64,000 nt of DNA from JAOUEA01 sp963719165 (GCA_963719165.1 CAVRAV010000001.1:434001-498000), one strand, 5' to 3'. Positions 28,829 to 37,410 are shown, counted from the stretch's first letter. Program-made: numbers and translations. Notes: a model not told the origin generated them from the sequence alone.

Positions 28829-28834
28829 TAGACT
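28829..28834 (+). promoter_or_regulatory. tRNA-Asn -10 box
   Basis: TAGACT, 12 nt before the mature 5' end of tRNA-Asn. Confidence 0.5.
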
Positions 28835-28846
28835 GCCCCGCGTCAT

Positions 28847-28919
28847 TCCGGGGTAGCTCAACCGGCAGAGCGGCGGACTGTTAATCCGTAGGTTGTGGGT
28901 TCGAGTCCCACCCCCGGAG
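28847..28919 (+). tRNA. tRNA-Asn (GTT)
   Basis: Complete 73-nt cloverleaf. Acceptor TCCGGGG pairs with CCCCGGA, the discriminator is G, the T-loop is GTTCGAGTC, and the anticodon loop CTGTTAA gives GTT. CCA is not encoded. Confidence 0.96.
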
Positions 28920-28969
28920 CTTCTTGACCTGCGGAGATGCGCGCCTCGATGCGTTCCTGGCCGGCGCGA

Positions 28970-28991
28970 TTGCACTAATCTTGCACTAATC
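28970..28991 (+). repeat. Perfect 2 x 11-bp tandem repeat
   Basis: TTGCACTAATC repeated exactly, 50 bp downstream of tRNA-Asn. It stands out as AT-rich in this genome. Confidence 0.85.
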
Positions 28992-28993
28992 AT

Positions 28994-29013
28994 CAGGACC
29001 CGCAGGGGTCCTG
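28994..29013 (+). other. Strong hairpin, CAGGACCC-GCAG-GGGTCCTG
   Basis: Perfect 8-bp stem with a 4-nt loop, just after the tandem repeat. No T-run follows, so termination is uncertain. It could also be part of an attachment or processing site. Confidence 0.55.
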
Positions 29014-29425
29014 GATCGATCACCGCGAGCGATGGCCTGCGGAAGCCTGCGGCGGATTCGCTCTCGACGTTCGGTTCCGCACTCCCGATAGAAAGCGCGA
29101 GCGCCTTCCACAAGCGGGCGTGATGCTCACGGAACGTCCGTTCGATCTTTTCGACTCGAGAAGTGGTTCCCACCTTCGGCACCCGGCTGCCGCTGGTTGT
29201 GGATAGCAATGGGCTACCAGCGAGGATCCTTAACGTCGCTTCCAGAACTCGAGATCGCGGGGTCCGACGATGCCGCCGGAGCAGGATTCATCCGGGAAGA
29301 TCGGCCCGCCAACTCTTGACTCGCCGAAGCCGCCACCCAACTCGCCGCTGACCGGATCCGATCTAGACCGACTTGTTAGCAAAAGGCCCCGCGCGGCCTC
29401 CTGTATCACCGTGCAGGATGCAGGG

Positions 29426-29896
29426 GTGAGCAATGGCACGAACAAGGGAGTCGAGGAGCTCTATCGAAGCGAGCATCAACGACTCTGGCGTTCAGTGTTG
29501 CTCTTCTCGGGGGATCGCCAGATCGCCGACGACTCCGTCGCGGAGGCGTTCGCCCAACTACTCAGCCGTGGCGAAGCGATCCATGCTCCGGGGCGTTGGG
29601 TCTGGAAGGCCGCCTTCCGCATCGCTGCTGGTGAGCTCAAACGACGATCGTCGAGCACCACGCTCCCCGAAGAGATCGTCGAGGTCGCGCAGCCCGAGGA
29701 CGCGAGGGTGGCCATCGCACTGTTGGGCCTCTCCCCTCATCAGCGTTCGTCGATCGTCCTGCACTACTTCGCTGGCTACACGTACAAGGAAGTGGCGATG
29801 ATCATCGGCTCGACTGCCGCCGCTGTGTCCGTGCACGTAACTCGTGGGCGGCGAAAGCTCGGTACCGCGCTGGAGGAAGACGATGAGAACGACTGA
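29426..29896 (+). CDS. ECF-type RNA polymerase sigma factor
   Basis: A 156-residue sigma factor of the extracytoplasmic-function type. Region 2 is around L-Y-R-S-E-H-Q-R-L-W-R-S through D-D-S-V-A-E-A-F; region 4 is around L-S-P-H-Q-R-S-S-I-V-L-H-Y-F-A-G-Y-T-Y-K-E-V-A. GTG 29426 is chosen because it begins the fold; an in-frame ATG at 29270 would add 52 low-complexity residues. The gene overlaps the next gene by 14 nt, as sigma/anti-sigma pairs often do. Confidence 0.85.
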   Translation: MSNGTNKGVEELYRSEHQRLWRSVLLFSGDRQIADDSVAEAFAQLLSRGEAIHAPGRWVWKAAFRIAAGELKRRSSSTTLPEEIVEVAQPEDARVAIALLGLSPHQRSSIVLHYFAGYTYKEVAMIIGSTAAAVSVHVTRGRRKLGTALEEDDEND

Positions 29897-32092
29897 CCTG
29901 AAGGAACGTCTCGCGTTCGCGAACCGGATGCCAGCGCCTGATCGCTGGGATGAGATCGAGCATCGCGAGCCCCGCACGCCAATCAAAACTGGACCCTCGC
30001 CAGCTCGGCGAGTGGCGATCGCCGCGTTCGCTCTCACGATCGCTGCCGCCACGATGGGCTTCACGATCCGGGTCTTCCAACGTGCATCTGAGCCCGCCGT
30101 TCAGAGCCCCTCGCTTGCCGTCACGAATGGCGATCTCTACTTCGCCGTGGGTGGGGGTGAGTCCGGGACCCGATTCGAAGCGGTCTCACCTGATGGTACG
30201 AACCAGCGAACCACCCTCGCCGTACACGACCAGAACCTCAGCTGGCCGCAATTCGGCGACGTGGCGTGGTCGCCGGATTTCACGAGGATCGCCTTCGTCA
30301 GCGCCCTCGGAGGGCACACCGGTCTATTCACCGCCGACGCTGATGGCTCGCACATCGTCAGGCGTTCGAACGATCCAACCGCGTCTTGGCCCTCATGGTC
30401 GCCCGATGGTCGCAAGATCGCGTACTCGGCGGCGCCCTCGGCGACGACCGGTGACTGTTCACCAGGTGATTTCCTGGCGGGCGGGGCTCTCTGCCCCTCG
30501 GACATCTACGTGATGAATGCTGACGGATCGGGGATTCGACGGCTCACCAACGACGCAGAACCGGAGTTCGGACCGGTCTGGTCGCCCGACGGTAAGCAAA
30601 TCGCCTTCACCCGCCAAGGACGGGGCGATGGTTTGGCGACGACCGTCGACGTGATGAACACAGATGGGTCCGGCTTCAGGGAGATCGCAGCGACGCCTCT
30701 GGGAAGCGATTTCCGGCCCTCATGGTCTCCGGACGGCTCGTCGCTCGTCTACGCCTCCCTCCGGAACCAGGATTGGGGCATCTACGTCACCGATCTGGCC
30801 AGCGGCCAGGAGCGAGGCCTGATCGAGCACGCCGCCGATTCGCGAGACAATCCTGTGTGGTCCCCCGACGGCACCAAGATCGCGTACTCCTCTGGCTACG
30901 TCGATCTGATGGTCATGAACAAGGATGGTTCGGAATCGCACCGAATCGCTCGCGACCCCAACGACGTAGGGGTCGGTGACATCACCTGGCGCGCCGAGGC
31001 CGCTCCTTCAGGCCCCTCGACTTCTCCGCCCGATCAGGTTTGGGCGACTCTGGGCCAAGGTTGGACGCGGCTCCCAGAGCCTCCTGTCGTCCGTTCAGCC
31101 ACTGCGGAGGTGTGGGACGGCCACGAACTCCTCGTGTGGGGCGGCACGGTCGGCGGCAGCAACGTGGCCTCCGCTGATGGGTATGCGCTGGATCCGACGA
31201 CCGGCACCTGGCGGTCCTTGCCCCCGGCACCGATCGCGCGCTACCGCGCCTCGGCCGTGTGGACCGGCACCGAGGCGATTTTCTGGGGTGGGCTCGACGA
31301 CCAACGAGGAGCGGTCGACGGTGCGGCCTACGACCCCGCCACCGATTCCTGGAGGAACATCCCTGCTGCGCCGCTCGCGCCTCGCGATGGCGCAGCGATG
31401 GTTTGGACAGGCCAGAAGGTCTTCGTGTGGGGTGGCGGCGACGAGTCCACGGCGAACCAGGGCGCCCTTTACGACCCCGAGACTGACGCCTGGCGGATGT
31501 TGTCGAGCACACCGTTCGGGCTCAACCTGTTCAGCGCGGTTTGGTCAGGGAAGGAAGTCATCGTGTTCGGCTCCTACGTCGGAGCGCAGAACAACGCCGC
31601 TTCGCCGCATCCGGTCGGCCTCTCGTACGACCCTGCTCTCAACACGTGGGGTGAGATTCCCCAAGCCAAGGGACTATCGCCGCAAGCGACCTCAGCCGGC
31701 TGGCTAGCGGGCGAGCTCATCGCCTATGACTACGCACTCAATGCCGCATCGTTCGATCCTGCGACCCGGCGATGGAGTGACTTGGCACCGCTCCCCGGCC
31801 GGCGCAGGAGTGTTATCCGGACTCAAGGACGGTCCGAGGCACGTTCCTCGCTTGGTACTGCGGCCGTGTCCTCACGTTCGAGGACTCGGGTGTCTGGTCC
31901 GAGGTCCACGGTGGGCCAACCGACGAAACCTTCCAAGCCAACGCGGGGACCTACAAGCTCTGGCAGTTCGCTACCCTCACGAGCGGCAGCGACATGATCT
32001 TCTTCGACGCTGAGGGGCTCACCGTGAAGCGCGGTGCCCCTTGCTATGGGTGCGCAGGATCGCCGACGAGCCTGTGGGCGTACCGGCCCTAG
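29883..32092 (+). CDS. Membrane-anchored two-propeller protein (putative anti-sigma), frameshifted
   Basis: Reconstructed 736-residue protein. A short cytoplasmic N-terminus (about 1-42) and one membrane helix (about 44-63) precede an outside TolB/PD40 propeller (about 75-375) with repeated W-S-P-D-G-x-K-I-A-Y units, then a second, Kelch-like propeller (about 395-690) with W-x-G-x-E-x-I/V-x-W-G-G units. The frame breaks near 31791-31804; restoring one base (GGCCGG) continues as Q-E-C-Y-P-D-S to the TAG at 32090. Overlap with the ECF gene suggests an anti-sigma or sensor role; no known anti-sigma domain is recognised. Confidence 0.68.
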
Positions 32093-32232
32093 GATCGTGG
32101 GTTGATGCGCGGATGGGCCTGATCGTGGGGGAGATTCTTCGCTAAACTTCGACCGCGCCGTCAAGGCGTGGCGCCGCCCGTCGATCATCGGCTACCTCAC
32201 CGGAAGTCCTGGTGCTTGGCTTCCCGAATGAT

Positions 32233-32742
32233 TTACCCGACCTGGCCCACACCGCCCACCGCGAAGTCGGTGTACATGTTGAAGGCGACTTCGTGGGTCA
32301 GTCCCGACGCCGCTACTATGGCATCGCAGAAGAGCCTGTAGGTCCCGTGCACCAGATGGATCTTCACAGTCACGGTTCCGGGTGTTTCGACGGGTTCTCC
32401 GGTGATCGGCTGTTCGGCGCCGCCCGAGTTTCGGTCGCACGGAGACATGGAGCCCGGACACGTCCTGAGTTCGAAGTTGTGGTTGGTGCAATTGTCCGTC
32501 ACGGTGAGCCAGTACGTGCCCGGACGGAGCGAGCTCACCGGCTGTCCGTCCTTTGTCAGGTCGATCGAGAACTGCGTCGTGTTCCTACAATTGGCCGGAT
32601 CGTTTCCGAAGCCGAACTCTCCAACGAGCGTGCGGCCCTGGGTCGAGGCGGCTGGTGCCGTGTACACGGCGATGGTGCTGACGACAGCGAGCGCCGCAAG
32701 CAGACCTGCGAGGCGTCTCTTGGGCAGGATCGGTGTGCGCAT
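32233..32742 (-). CDS. Secreted cupredoxin-like protein
   Basis: A 169-residue exported protein with a signal peptide of about 33 residues. The body is beta-rich, with C-T-N-H-N-F-E-L-R-T-C and, near the end, Y-R-L-F-C-D-A-I-V-A-A-S-G-L-T-H-E. This resembles a cupredoxin loop but with the usual C-x3-H-x-x-M ligand spacing disturbed, so copper binding is uncertain; four extra cysteines may form disulfides. GGGAGAG precedes the ATG. Confidence 0.65.
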   Translation of the reverse strand: MRTPILPKRRLAGLLAALAVVSTIAVYTAPAASTQGRTLVGEFGFGNDPANCRNTTQFSIDLTKDGQPVSSLRPGTYWLTVTDNCTNHNFELRTCPGSMSPCDRNSGGAEQPITGEPVETPGTVTVKIHLVHGTYRLFCDAIVAASGLTHEVAFNMYTDFAVGGVGQVG

Positions 32743-33075
32743 CTAACTCTCCCTTCCTCGGTCGGAACGGCCTAGCGAAGTGCCCGACACGAGCCACATG
32801 CACCTCATGGCCTCACCCGTCCACGTTCCATGGTGTCTCCACCTCTCGCACGGCGGGCAAACAAGGGTGGTCAGGACCGAGGGCTCCCTTCTTCCACTTT
32901 GAACTCATGACCATCCCTGCTTATGTAGATGCGTAAGTCAGGCCATTTGCTCAGGACGAGGAAGGTCGTGAAAGGACGTTTCATCGTTCGGCGGGCGGCC
33001 ATCCACGAGACGTGAACGATCGAGGCCGGCTGAACAGCTCGCCAGATCGCTGAGTAGGTAGTCGGCGGCGCTGGG
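32743..33075 (-). other. Intergenic, no gene seen
   Basis: 333 bp without a supportable reading frame or RNA; base composition is closer to neutral than in the flanks. Confidence 0.5.
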
Positions 33076-33505
33076 TTAGCGGTGCCGTCGGTACCGCAGC
33101 TCGACGACCCCGCTGCTGGAGGCGGCGCTGGAGACCAGGTCGAGCCGGTAGGACTCGGGGACGCCGTCGAACAGCCGGGTGCCCCCGCCCGCGACGTAGG
33201 GGTACATGCTCACCTGGAGCTCGTCGATCAGGTCGAGCTGCATGAGCGAGCGCCAGAGGCTGACGCCGCCCCAGACCACGATGTGGCCGTGTCGGTCGCC
33301 GTCGTCGTCATGGACCGGGCGATGGCCTCGTAGGCGGTGCGGCCCATGATGTGCGCGTACGCGGTGCGGAGGAAGTCGAGCTGCGCCGGGTCGTCGGGCT
33401 CACGGTTCTCGGGCAGTCGAAGCAGAACTTCCGAAACTCGGTGTCCGGATCGGCGAGAAGGCCGTCGAGCGAGTAGTTGAACACCGTCGCTATCAGCTTC
33501 CGCAT
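33076..33505 (-). pseudogene. RibD_C / dihydrofolate-reductase-like pseudogene
   Basis: Remnant on the minus strand. It begins at ATG 33505 (M-R-K-L-I-A-T-V-F-N-Y-S-L-D-G) and continues in a second frame as R-T-A-Y-A-H-I-M-G-R-T-A-Y-E-A-I. It resumes in a third frame as H-I-V-V-W-G-G-V-S-L-W-R-S-L and ends V-V-E-L-R-Y-R-R-H-R at 33076. The order of motifs is that of a RibD C-terminal domain protein, but about 45 residues in the middle are missing and at least two frameshifts are needed, so it is decayed rather than simply mis-sequenced. Confidence 0.75.
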
Positions 33506-33997
33506 ATCAGAGCTCCATGGTCTCGAGCCGTCTGAGGGAGCGTTCGCCGCCTCCACACCTGGTGCGCTAGGCCGCCGTAGAAGGAGGCTGGAGTGGACAG
33601 CATCAATGGCCATCCATCTTTCCACCGGCGAGCCTAGACCTTCATGCGTGGCGAGGTGGTCAATGCCAGAGGGTGCGTCAATGTCCAGAACGCGAGGCGT
33701 CCCTGATCGCGTGGGAATCGCCGCAGACACGGGAACCAACCCATGATCTTCACGCAGGGGATGGACCAAGCGCGCACTCTGACCGACCGAGGCGACAACC
33801 TGAGCCTAGGCTACGCCTCGTGGGGCATCGTCGATCAGGTGGGTTACCACGACGTCGTTGCGTGCCTCGCGGATAAGACGGAGATAGGCGACCGTCTGGT
33901 TCATGGTCGTCGGCTAGCCCCGAGTCCGTTCAGTAACGGGACCGGTCGAGATCGTGGCACGGCGGCCTCCGATCCTCGCCCGGAGTATTCGTTCGGC
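33506..33997 (-). other. Intergenic, no gene seen
   Basis: About 490 bp. Both strands have short open frames but none with a recognisable protein, ribosome site or good codon pattern. It may contain degraded gene remnants. Confidence 0.5.
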
Positions 33998-34453
33998 TCA
34001 GTGACGAGATCGGAGAGCGGCCTCGACGTCGTCGAGGTGCTCGCCCCGGTGCTCGGCGCGCACCGCGTAGAGCGGGCTGTCCGGGTCGCGGGGCCAGAGC
34101 CGGTCGACGGGCAGCGTCACCACGCGTGCGTCGGTCTCCTCGGCGATGGCGAGCGCCAGTGCCGCGCACTCGCGCGGGGGGATCGCGTGGATCAGCGGGC
34201 GCGAGGCGTCGTTGATCCAGTCCACGTCTTCCGGCTCCGCGTCGGAGGGCGAGAAGGGGATCCCGCGCTCCAGCTTCTCCGCCAGCGCGAGCATCCGACC
34301 GTCCCAGAAGGCGATGTGGCCGAGCACGGCAGCGACGGTCCAGTACTCGTTCACCGATCTGCCCAGATCGTCCTCGTCCACGCTCTCGACGATCGCACGG
34401 AGCCGCTCACGCTCTCGGGTGTTCTGCTCGATGTACGGGCGGTCCTCCGACAT
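33998..34453 (-). CDS. DinB-like / maleylpyruvate-isomerase N-terminal-like protein
   Basis: A 151-residue helical protein of the DinB superfamily: N-terminal R-E-R-L-R-A-I-V-E-S-V, then W-T-V-A-A-V-L-G-H-I-A-F-W-D-G-R-M, and a late E-H-R-G-E-H-L-D-D-V-E. The histidines at the usual places could form the metal site of this fold. Actinobacterial members include mycothiol-dependent enzymes, but the reaction here is not known. Confidence 0.78.
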   Translation of the reverse strand: MSEDRPYIEQNTRERERLRAIVESVDEDDLGRSVNEYWTVAAVLGHIAFWDGRMLALAEKLERGIPFSPSDAEPEDVDWINDASRPLIHAIPPRECAALALAIAEETDARVVTLPVDRLWPRDPDSPLYAVRAEHRGEHLDDVEAALRSRH

Positions 34454-34522
34454 GGCCCGACGATACCCGCTGACGATCCGGATGCGCCAGGCTCAGCGGG
34501 AGCTTGGGGGTGCGGTTCCGCT

Positions 34523-34990
34523 TCAGGTGGCCGCTTGGTCCGGTAGCAGGTCGGGCACAGGGACTCGGATCTCGCGGCGTTCGTCGGCTGTGCCGATCAC
34601 GTGGTCCACGGGCACGTCGAACTCCGCCCGCACCCGCCTGGGTAGATCGGCCTTGAGCCACCGAGACCTGCCGGGCGGAAGTGTCGACAAGAGGACGGCG
34701 TCGTAGCTCCGTTTGCGCATCGCGTCGCGGATCGCGTCGAGGGGACGCTCATCTCCCACCTCTCCTTCGACGTCCGCTCCGAGGGCCCGGAATCGCTCGA
34801 GTGCCTCCTGCAGCCGGCGACGCGCGATGGAGCGTGCCTCTCCTTCGTCGTAGCTCCACCGGCCGCGGGGCGGCGTGGCGGGCACGACGATGTGATATCT
34901 GCAAGGTCCCGCGAGCAGGCGCTCCTGAACGCGGTCGACCAGGTGCGACCCCGCGAGCGTCTCGTTGGCTACCACCAGAACGTGTTTCAT
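34523..34990 (-). CDS. UspA-like stress protein
   Basis: A 155-residue alpha/beta protein with an Usp-type start (M-K-H-V-L-V-V-A-N-E-T), a central helix R-R-R-L-Q-E-A-L-E-R-F-R-A-L-G, then G-D-E-R-P-L-D-A-I and Y-D-A-V-L-L-S-T-L-P. The usual G-x2-G-x9-G-S/T ATP loop is not clear. GGAGGAAGG precedes the ATG. A terminator-like hairpin lies upstream, so it is not in an operon with the RTX gene. Confidence 0.7.
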   Translation of the reverse strand: MKHVLVVANETLAGSHLVDRVQERLLAGPCRYHIVVPATPPRGRWSYDEGEARSIARRRLQEALERFRALGADVEGEVGDERPLDAIRDAMRKRSYDAVLLSTLPPGRSRWLKADLPRRVRAEFDVPVDHVIGTADERREIRVPVPDLLPDQAAT

Positions 34991-35076
34991 CCTTCCTCCT
35001 CTTGGGGGTGCGTCGGCGGCTCGTGGGCGTGCGTCGCGGCTGAGAACGCGTACGAGACGGACGACACGAGGGCATG

Positions 35077-35099
35077 AAAAAAGCGGCCCGGAGGGCCGC
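35077..35099 (-). terminator. Rho-independent terminator (minus strand)
   Basis: Reading the minus strand: GCGGCCC-TCC-GGGCCGC followed by TTTTTT. It is placed to end transcription arriving from the RTX-chimera gene at 35234. Confidence 0.85.
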
Positions 35100-35158
35100 G
35101 CGGGTTCTACTTCGAGCTAACGCTAGTCCTAATACCACGTCGGTGTTACCTAGGTCAA

Positions 35159-35206
35159 GGGGTCGAGTCCGTACTCAGCTGTCTTGCAGCTGCTGGACCC
35201 GACCCC
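35159..35206. other. Long imperfect hairpin, 48 nt
   Basis: GGGGTCGAGTCC ... GGACCCGACCCC (11 of 12 pairs) encloses an inner CAGCTG-TCTTG-CAGCTG stem. It lies between the RTX-chimera stop and its terminator. It could be an RNA structure in that gene's 3' end or a DNA site. Confidence 0.6.
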
Positions 35207-35233
35207 TCTCAAGGATCATATGGAGGTCGGCGA

Positions 35234-35794
35234 CTACCCTCCAAGCTCGCAGCTCACCGTTGTCTCCGCTCGGCACCGATCGATCCCAGGCCCCCCGTAC
35301 GCCTCGTCCTTGCCCCCCATGCCGATGAGTTTGTCGTCTCCCTCACGACCCCTCAGGACGTCGTCGCCGGTGTAGCCGTAGAACGCGTTCGTTCCCGCAT
35401 CCCCGATGAGGGTGTCGCCGTACACGGACCCGAGCACGTCCTCGAAACCGCGCAGGGAATCCCCGGACGAACTCGTTCCCGAGCCGAGGTCCACCGTGAC
35501 AGCGGCGTGCTGGTGCTCGAAGTCCTTTCCATCCAGGTAGGCGACCATGTCCTTGCCTGGCCCACCGGAGAGGGAATTCGCTCCTGCCGACGATTCGACG
35601 AAATCGTCACCTCCGCCTGCCTTCACGGTGTCGTAGCCGCCGAACAGCCAATAGCAGTGCGTGAGGAGCTGGATGAATTCCTCTTGGGCGACCTCCTCAG
35701 CGCGCTGACGGTCGTGCAGGATCAGGTACGAGGTGCGAACGACGCGCGGGAACTCGATCCGGTAGAACTCCGAATACTCATCTTCGAATCTCAC
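35234..35794 (-). CDS. Chimera: ECF sigma region 2 fused to RTX calcium-binding repeats
   Basis: Residues 1 to about 45 match sigma-70 region 2 (E-Y-S-E-F-Y-R-I-E-F-P-R-V-V-R, then R-A-E-E-V-A-Q-E-E-F-I-Q-L-L). The frame then passes directly into RTX repeats (G-G-Y-D-T-V-K-A-G-G-G-D-D; Y-G-D-T-L-I-G-D-A-G-T-N; G-D-D-V-L-R-G-R-E-G-D-D-K-L). Sigma regions 3/4 and any secretion leader are missing. GTG 35794 begins the sigma fold; a GTG at 35896 would extend it. Most likely a deletion fused two genes, though an assembly join is possible. Confidence 0.65.
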   Translation of the reverse strand: MRFEDEYSEFYRIEFPRVVRTSYLILHDRQRAEEVAQEEFIQLLTHCYWLFGGYDTVKAGGGDDFVESSAGANSLSGGPGKDMVAYLDGKDFEHQHAAVTVDLGSGTSSSGDSLRGFEDVLGSVYGDTLIGDAGTNAFYGYTGDDVLRGREGDDKLIGMGGKDEAYGGPGIDRCRAETTVSCELGG

Positions 35795-36081
35795 GGCCTG
35801 TCCCCGGCCATGCGTGGCGCTCACGCCCACTTCGGCGCCCGCGTGCCACGCGGAGTTCACGCTACTCCTTTCGAAGAGGGCGTTGCGTCCGGACACCTTT
35901 GGCCCGGTTCGTTGTCGCTTCGGCCATCCTTCCTATCCACAGACGCAACCCGGTTCGATGGTTCAGCTCGCACGGGCAGTGTTTTGCAAAAGGGCCGGCT
36001 CGAGACTCGACGGCCGTGTGACGTTCCCGTAGCGACCGTCGCATCGCGGCCCCCAACTTCGCGCCTCGTGATATCCAGGAA
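35795..36081. other. Intergenic region before the glycan cluster
   Basis: About 290 bp with no supported gene. It marks the change from the mosaic region to the GC-rich glycan cluster. Confidence 0.4.
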
Positions 36082-37233
36082 GTGACAGCGAAGGAGATGA
36101 CGGCCGTGGATCCGCTCAACGTCTGTTTCGTAGGGACGTACCCCCCGACCCGTTGCGGACTCGCCACCTTCACGCGGTCGTTGATCGAGGGCATCACGGC
36201 CGGAGATGCGCGCGTAAGCCCCGGCGTCATCCGGGTCGTCGATGGCCCGGCACCCCCTCGTTTGCCCGAGGTCGTCGCCGACTGGTCATTCGCCCACCGA
36301 GGCTCGCGTGCCGACGCCCTCGCGAAGGTGCGCCATTTCGACGTCGCGGTGATGCAGCACGAGTACGGCATCTACCCAGGGCGCGACGGTGGCGACGTCG
36401 TGGACTTCCTGCGCGCAAGTCCGGTCCCGGTCATCACGGTGCTGCACACGGTCCTCTCCGAGCCGCGCGCTCACCAGCGCAGGGTGCTGCAGCGGGTGCT
36501 GGAGCTCTCCGAGGTCGTCGTCGTCCCCACGCGAGCCGCCCGGAGCCGCCTGCTGCTCGTGCACGAGACGCACCCGGACCGCGTGGTCGTGATCCCGCAC
36601 GGCGCGGTGCCCAACTTCAGCGCGTCGCGGCGGTCGCGGCCCGAGCCCACCGTCCTCACGTGGGGACTGATCGGGCCGGGCAAGGGCCTCGAGCACGGCA
36701 TCGCGGCGATGGCCGGCCTCGCCGACCTCGAGGCCCCGCCCGTGTACGTGGTCGCGGGCCAGACGCATCCGAAGGTCGCGGCTCGCATCGGCGAGCGCTA
36801 CCGCGAGCAGCTGGAGAAGCGGGCGGCCGCCCTCGGGCTCGTCGAGCGCACGATCTTCGAGGATCGGTACCTCGACGGACCGTCGCTCCGCGCGCTCGTT
36901 CGCTCGGCCGACGTCATCCTGCTCCCTTACGGATCGCGCGAGCAGGTCTGCTCGGGCGTGCTCGTGGAAGCGGTGGCGGCCGGCAAGCCGGTGGTCGCCA
37001 CGGCCTTCCCCCATGCCGTCGAACTGCTCGCGAGCGCGTGCGGCATCGTCGTGCCTCACGAGGATCCCGAGGCGATAGCGCGGGCGTTACGACGGCTCCT
37101 CACGGATCGCGATCTCGCCGCGTCGATGGGGAACCAGGCCCGGGAGGAGGCGCGGCGGCTCGATTGGCGTTCGATCGGCCGCGCGTACCTGCGACTGATC
37201 GAACGCGTCCTCACGCAGCCCAAGGTGGCCTGA
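36082..37233 (+). CDS. GT4-family glycosyltransferase
   Basis: A 383-residue GT-B glycosyltransferase. The N-terminal Rossmann domain begins V-G-T-Y-P-P-T-R-C-G-L-A-T-F. The C-terminal donor domain has G-L-I-G-P-G-K-G-L-E-H, V-A-G-Q-T-H-P-K-V and the E-x7-E-like segment G-V-L-V-E-A-V-A-A-G-K-P-V-V-A-T. It is clearly related to the N-terminal half of the GT4-GH130 fusion at 40125-42527, so the two are probable paralogues. GTG 36082 is used; GTG 36106, with AAGGAG 9 nt upstream, may be the true start. Confidence 0.85.
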   Translation: MTAKEMTAVDPLNVCFVGTYPPTRCGLATFTRSLIEGITAGDARVSPGVIRVVDGPAPPRLPEVVADWSFAHRGSRADALAKVRHFDVAVMQHEYGIYPGRDGGDVVDFLRASPVPVITVLHTVLSEPRAHQRRVLQRVLELSEVVVVPTRAARSRLLLVHETHPDRVVVIPHGAVPNFSASRRSRPEPTVLTWGLIGPGKGLEHGIAAMAGLADLEAPPVYVVAGQTHPKVAARIGERYREQLEKRAAALGLVERTIFEDRYLDGPSLRALVRSADVILLPYGSREQVCSGVLVEAVAAGKPVVATAFPHAVELLASACGIVVPHEDPEAIARALRRLLTDRDLAASMGNQAREEARRLDWRSIGRAYLRLIERVLTQPKVA

Positions 37234-37312
37234 GCCGTCGACTCCGAGTGACCGTCCGCTTCGCACTGGGTGAGCGGGTTCGCGAGCCGCCAGGTTCGTC
37301 CTGCGGTTCAGT

Positions 37313-37341
37313 TTGACGCATCGACGCTGGGGGCATACAAG
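37313..37341 (+). promoter_or_regulatory. Putative sigma-70 promoter of the BNR protein gene
   Basis: TTGACG (37313-37318), 17-bp spacer, TACAAG (37336-37341). This is one of the few places in the window with a recognisable -35. The leader that follows has a G/C-rich hairpin and a GGGAGGGG ribosome region. Confidence 0.5.
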
Positions 37342-37410
37342 GAGGGTCCGGATCTGCCGTGGTCCGGCGGGCCGCCCCCCTGATTTGGGGCCCGAGGGAG
37401 GGGTGTTTGT

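Larger units (their letters stand above)
28920..29425 (+). other. Gene-free stretch after tRNA-Asn with repeats
   Basis: No supportable gene. It holds the tandem repeat at 28970-28991 and the hairpin at 28994-29013. The latter half is less GC-rich than the backbone and leads into the ECF sigma gene. No integrase and no copy of the tRNA 3' end was found. Confidence 0.6.

Noticed and set aside
28376..29209. Long minus-strand open frame through tRNA-Asn
   Set aside because: Its middle (G-G-T-R-T-H-N-L-R-I-N-S-P) is the well-known spurious translation of a tRNA antisense strand. Only the small membrane protein at 28477-28747 is kept.
33743..34546. Plus-strand open frame over the DinB-like gene
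   Set aside because: The first ~60 codons look mildly protein-like but there is no ribosome site or family, and the rest is antisense of the DinB-like gene.
35153..35170. GGGGTCGAGTCC as a tRNA 3'-end duplication (attR)
   Set aside because: Only about 8 bases match the tRNA-Asn T-loop; the sequence is better explained as one arm of the 48-nt hairpin.
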